Of a DNA stretch of 23,796 nucleotides, positions 21,777 through 23,796 are shown piece by piece. A program made the position numbers and the translations under genes. Source of the DNA: JBLNBQ01 sp050260095. Lineage in GTDB: Bacteria > Bacillota > UBA5301 > DYFA01. The stretch is taken from the NCBI GenBank assembly GCA_050260095.1, contig JBLNBQ010000186.1, positions 1 through 23,796 of the forward strand, read 5' to 3'. The notes under the pieces were generated by a model. The model saw only the letters and a program-made list of their open reading frames with translations. It had not been told where the DNA came from and did not search any database. How positions within the stretch are numbered: the first letter of the stretch is position 1; each line of letters begins with the position of its first letter.

Positions 21777-22328
21777 CAGCGCGGCGCCGGCCAGGCCGGG
21801 CTCCCGGTGGCCGAGGGGCGGCATGGCATTGAAGAGGTGAGTCACCTGCGTGACCCCGGCCGCGAAGCCCGTGCGGGCCTGCGCGAAGGTCGCTTTCGAG
21901 TGGCCGGCCGAAAGGCGGGGGCCGAGGGCGACCAGAGCGGCGAGTTGGCTGGGGGTGGCCAGCTCCGGGGCGAGAGTCACGAGGCGCACGGCCCCTTCGG
22001 CGAGCGACTGCAGGTGGCGATCTCCCCCGGGTCCACCGGCCGGAGGCGGTCGACGGCGTGGGCGCCTGCCTTCTCCGGGCTCAGGAACGGACCTTCCAGG
22101 TGCAGGCCGAGCAGCTCCGCCGCGACGGGGGCGGGCGACCGGGGATCCTCGTGGCCGGCCGCCATCTGAGCCGTCCGGGCGGCGGCCACGTGGCGGGCGG
22201 CGGCGCGCAGGGCGGGGCAGCTCCGCGGCGGGTCCGACCCAGGCCAGCCGGCGCCCTTCGATCACCACCGCCCCGCCGGGCAGGAGAGAATCCGGCAGGA
22301 CGAGCGCGCCGCGAAGCACGGCCGTCAT
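21777..22328 (-). pseudogene. nagA: decayed N-acetylglucosamine-6-phosphate deacetylase
   Basis: On the minus strand, ATG 22328 opens a normal NagA N terminus (MTAVLRGALVLPDSLLPGG to GRRLAWVGPAAELP). The sequence then jumps near 22190-22215, with a frame change, to RHVAAARTAQMAAG and LLGLHLEGPFLSPEKAGAH. About 70 residues that should carry the metal-binding HxH are missing. A second frameshift near 22018-22030, beside a run of five C, restores the first frame for VRLVTLAPEL, SAGHSKATF and THLFNAMPPLGHREPG. Homology stops after LAGAAL, so the last third, including the catalytic Asp region, is gone. NagA would remove acetate from GlcNAc-6-phosphate to feed NagB, 11 bases upstream. Even if the frameshifts were base-calling errors, the two deletions would leave it inactive. 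Confidence 0.85.
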
Positions 22329-22339
22329 GCGTTGCAGGC

Positions 22340-23080
22340 CTACTGCCGCGCCCTGAGGCAACCGGCGGCGTCCCGGTCCAGTATGACGGTGAGCGCCGGG
22401 TGCAACTGCAGGACCGAGGCGGGCACCGCGTCGGTCACCGGCCCCTCCAGCGCGGCGGCGACCGCCGGCGCCTTCTCCGGTCCGGCCGCCAGCAAGAGCA
22501 GGCGCCGGGTGTGCATGATCGTCTTCACCCCGAGCGAGATGGCCTGCTCCGGCAGCGCGGTGGCCTGGGTCAGCCGCTCGTTGCGGTGGATGGTCTCCGG
22601 GCGCAGGCGGACCAGCTGGGTTTCGGCCGCGAGGGCCGTTCCGGGCTCGTTGAAGCCGATGTGGCCGTTCACGCCGATGCCCAGGACCTGCAGGTCGATG
22701 CCGCCCGCCGCGGCGATCAGGGCTTCATAGCGGCGGCATTCGGCGGCGACATCGGTCGCCAGCCCATCGGGCAGGTGGGTCCGGGCGGGGTCGAGGTTCA
22801 CGTGCCGGAAGAATCTCTCCTGCATGAAATGGTGGTAGCTGCGCGGGTCTTCCGGGCCCAGGCCGTAGTACTCGTCAAGGTTGAAGGTGGTCACCCCGGC
22901 GAAATCCAGGCCTTCCTCCCGGTGAAGCCGGACCAACTCCCGGTAGAAGGGCAGAGTGGTCTCCCCGGTGGCCAGCCCCAGGACCAGGCGGGGCTGCTGC
23001 CGCAGGGCGGCGGCGACCACCGCGGCGCCCGCCCGCCCCACCTCTTCTCTGCCACAGACGACCAACGACTCCACGTTCAT
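22340..23080 (-). CDS. nagB: glucosamine-6-phosphate deaminase
   Basis: The protein has 246 residues, the usual length. It converts glucosamine-6-phosphate to fructose-6-phosphate and ammonia. Family features are LGLATGETTLPFYREL (phosphate loop), FNLDEYYGL with Asp69 and Glu70, and GIGVNGHIGFNEPG with His140 and Glu145. Asn138 stands where E. coli NagB has Asp141. YHHFMQERFFRHVN is also typical. Longer in-frame starts exist, but ATG 23078-23080 has GAGGAGG just upstream and overlaps the stop of the serine hydrolase gene (ATGA), which settles the choice. The gene itself looks intact even though its usual partner nagA next to it is decayed. Confidence 0.95.
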   Translation of the reverse strand: MNVESLVVCGREEVGRAGAAVVAAALRQQPRLVLGLATGETTLPFYRELVRLHREEGLDFAGVTTFNLDEYYGLGPEDPRSYHHFMQERFFRHVNLDPARTHLPDGLATDVAAECRRYEALIAAAGGIDLQVLGIGVNGHIGFNEPGTALAAETQLVRLRPETIHRNERLTQATALPEQAISLGVKTIMHTRRLLLLAAGPEKAPAVAAALEGPVTDAVPASVLQLHPALTVILDRDAAGCLRARQ

Positions 23081-23796
23081 GCCTCCTCGCTCAAGGCGGC
23101 GACCAGGCTGTTGAGAATCAGCTTCCGGGTGCGGAAGAGCCGTTCGTTGGCGCGGCCGAGCTGAAGACGGTCGGTGAGCAACACGACCACCATCCGGTGG
23201 ACCGGGTCGACCCACAGGCCCGTGCCGGTGAAGCCCGTGTGGCCGAACGACTCCCGCGCCAGGAGGTCGCCGAAGGAGTTGTCGCCCCCCGGGAGCTGCC
23301 AGCCCAGGCCGCGGCTTTCGGCGAGGCCTGGGGTCCAGTTGCGGGTGGCGAGACGGACGGTTTCCGGGCGGAAGAGGCGCACCTCGCCCAACCGCCCGCC
23401 TTCCAGCCACAACTGGCCATAAGTGACGAGGTCAAGGGCGGTGGAGAAGAGTCCGGCGTTGCCCGCGCCGCCTCCCAGGAAGGCGGCGTTCTCGTCGTGG
23501 ACGACGCCCCGGGGGCGCCCTTCGGGATCGTGCCTGGTCCGCCAGGCGGCCAGGGTCTCTTCCGGCCAGCCGCTGGCCTCCTCGACCTGGCGGAGGAGGG
23601 AGCGTCCTTTGTCGCACTCGCGCCGGACTTCGGTCGGGACGAGGCGCTCCGCCAGGTGGGCCGGCAGGGGCTGAGCGACGCGCAGAAAACCGGTGTCGGC
23701 GAGGCCGAGCGGGGCGAACAGCTCGCGCGCCGCGAACCGGTCGAGCGGCTCGCCGGTCAAGGCCTCCACGATGAGCCCCAGGAGCACGTACCCGGC
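23077..23796 (-). CDS. beta-lactamase-family serine hydrolase, N-terminal part outside window
   Basis: The frame is open to the right edge; the first residues visible are AGYVLLGLIVEALTGEPL, the segment that follows the YxN motif in class C-like serine hydrolases. The catalytic SxxK therefore lies off the window. The 239 visible residues include GGGAGNAGLFSTALDLVTYG and the HTGFTGTGLWVDP motif, which corresponds to the KTG/HTG box. Homologues such as Bacillus YbbE sit in operons for muropeptide and amino-sugar recycling. The 4-base overlap with nagB supports a similar role here, though the substrate cannot be told. The GTG at 23787 is internal and is not the start. Confidence 0.87.
   Translation of the reverse strand, partial: AGYVLLGLIVEALTGEPLDRFAARELFAPLGLADTGFLRVAQPLPAHLAERLVPTEVRRECDKGRSLLRQVEEASGWPEETLAAWRTRHDPEGRPRGVVHDENAAFLGGGAGNAGLFSTALDLVTYGQLWLEGGRLGEVRLFRPETVRLATRNWTPGLAESRGLGWQLPGGDNSFGDLLARESFGHTGFTGTGLWVDPVHRMVVVLLTDRLQLGRANERLFRTRKLILNSLVAALSEEA

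Noticed and set aside
1..23796. CRISPR arrays, tRNA or rRNA genes, insertion sequences, attachment sites
   Set aside because: No regularly spaced repeats, cloverleaf sequences, transposase genes or flanking direct repeats were noticed on either strand by eye.
1..23796. Many long overlapping Arg/Gly/Pro/Ala-rich reading frames opposite or across known genes
   Set aside because: These are shadows produced by high GC content at the third codon position; they lack family motifs and ribosome sites.

Overview
The window is very GC-rich (about 70%) with densely packed genes, Shine-Dalgarno-type starts and many 4-base ATGA/GTGA overlaps. The split glycine decarboxylase (gcvPA/gcvPB), a tandem glycine riboswitch, DUF951, DUF2232, the MazG-like family and a LonC-type protease (a family largely confined to endospore formers) point to a high-GC Bacillota lineage, for example something near Symbiobacterium, Thermaerobacter or the Limnochordia. 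The species cannot be fixed from the sequence alone.

Region 1 (1-830) is the 3' part of an alpha/beta hydrolase gene that begins outside the window. Region 2 (about 996-11900) is one long plus-strand operon. A candidate promoter is followed by a tandem glycine riboswitch and its terminator, then gcvT, gcvH, gcvPA and gcvPB, two radical SAM genes of the LipS1/LipS2 type (the second fused to a LipM-like octanoyltransferase), a cobalamin-dependent homocysteine methyltransferase (metH) and methylenetetrahydrofolate reductase (metF). Read together, the operon encodes the glycine cleavage enzymes, the machinery that would build lipoyl on GcvH, and the two enzymes that carry the released C1 unit through methyl-folate to methionine. 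Only the L-protein (dihydrolipoamide dehydrogenase) is absent.

Region 3 (11913-14763) holds mscS, DUF951 and a Dabb-domain gene, then a promoter lying on the Dabb stop codon that drives rpsF-ssb-rpsR through a structured leader that may be an S6:S18 autoregulatory element. Region 4 (14784-17598) is a compact regulatory cassette: the rpsR terminator, a TTGACA promoter, a probable NiCo (czcD) riboswitch whose core overlaps a strong intrinsic terminator, and a P-type metal ATPase starting at a TTG codon. Region 5 (17731-21691) holds a MazG-like gene, DUF2232, rplI and lonC, ended by a perfect 13-bp hairpin.

Region 6 (21777-23796) is on the minus strand: a serine hydrolase (entering from the right edge), nagB, and a decayed nagA. 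The nagA remnant has an internal deletion, a frameshift and a missing 3' third, and it ends close to the lonC terminator. This looks like an amino-sugar or cell-wall recycling operon in decay.

The most notable items are the radical SAM-LipM fusion inside a glycine-riboswitch operon, the probable NiCo riboswitch controlling a P-type ATPase, and the degraded nagA. All calls come from reading the sequence and from memory of the families; no searches or structure calculations were run.
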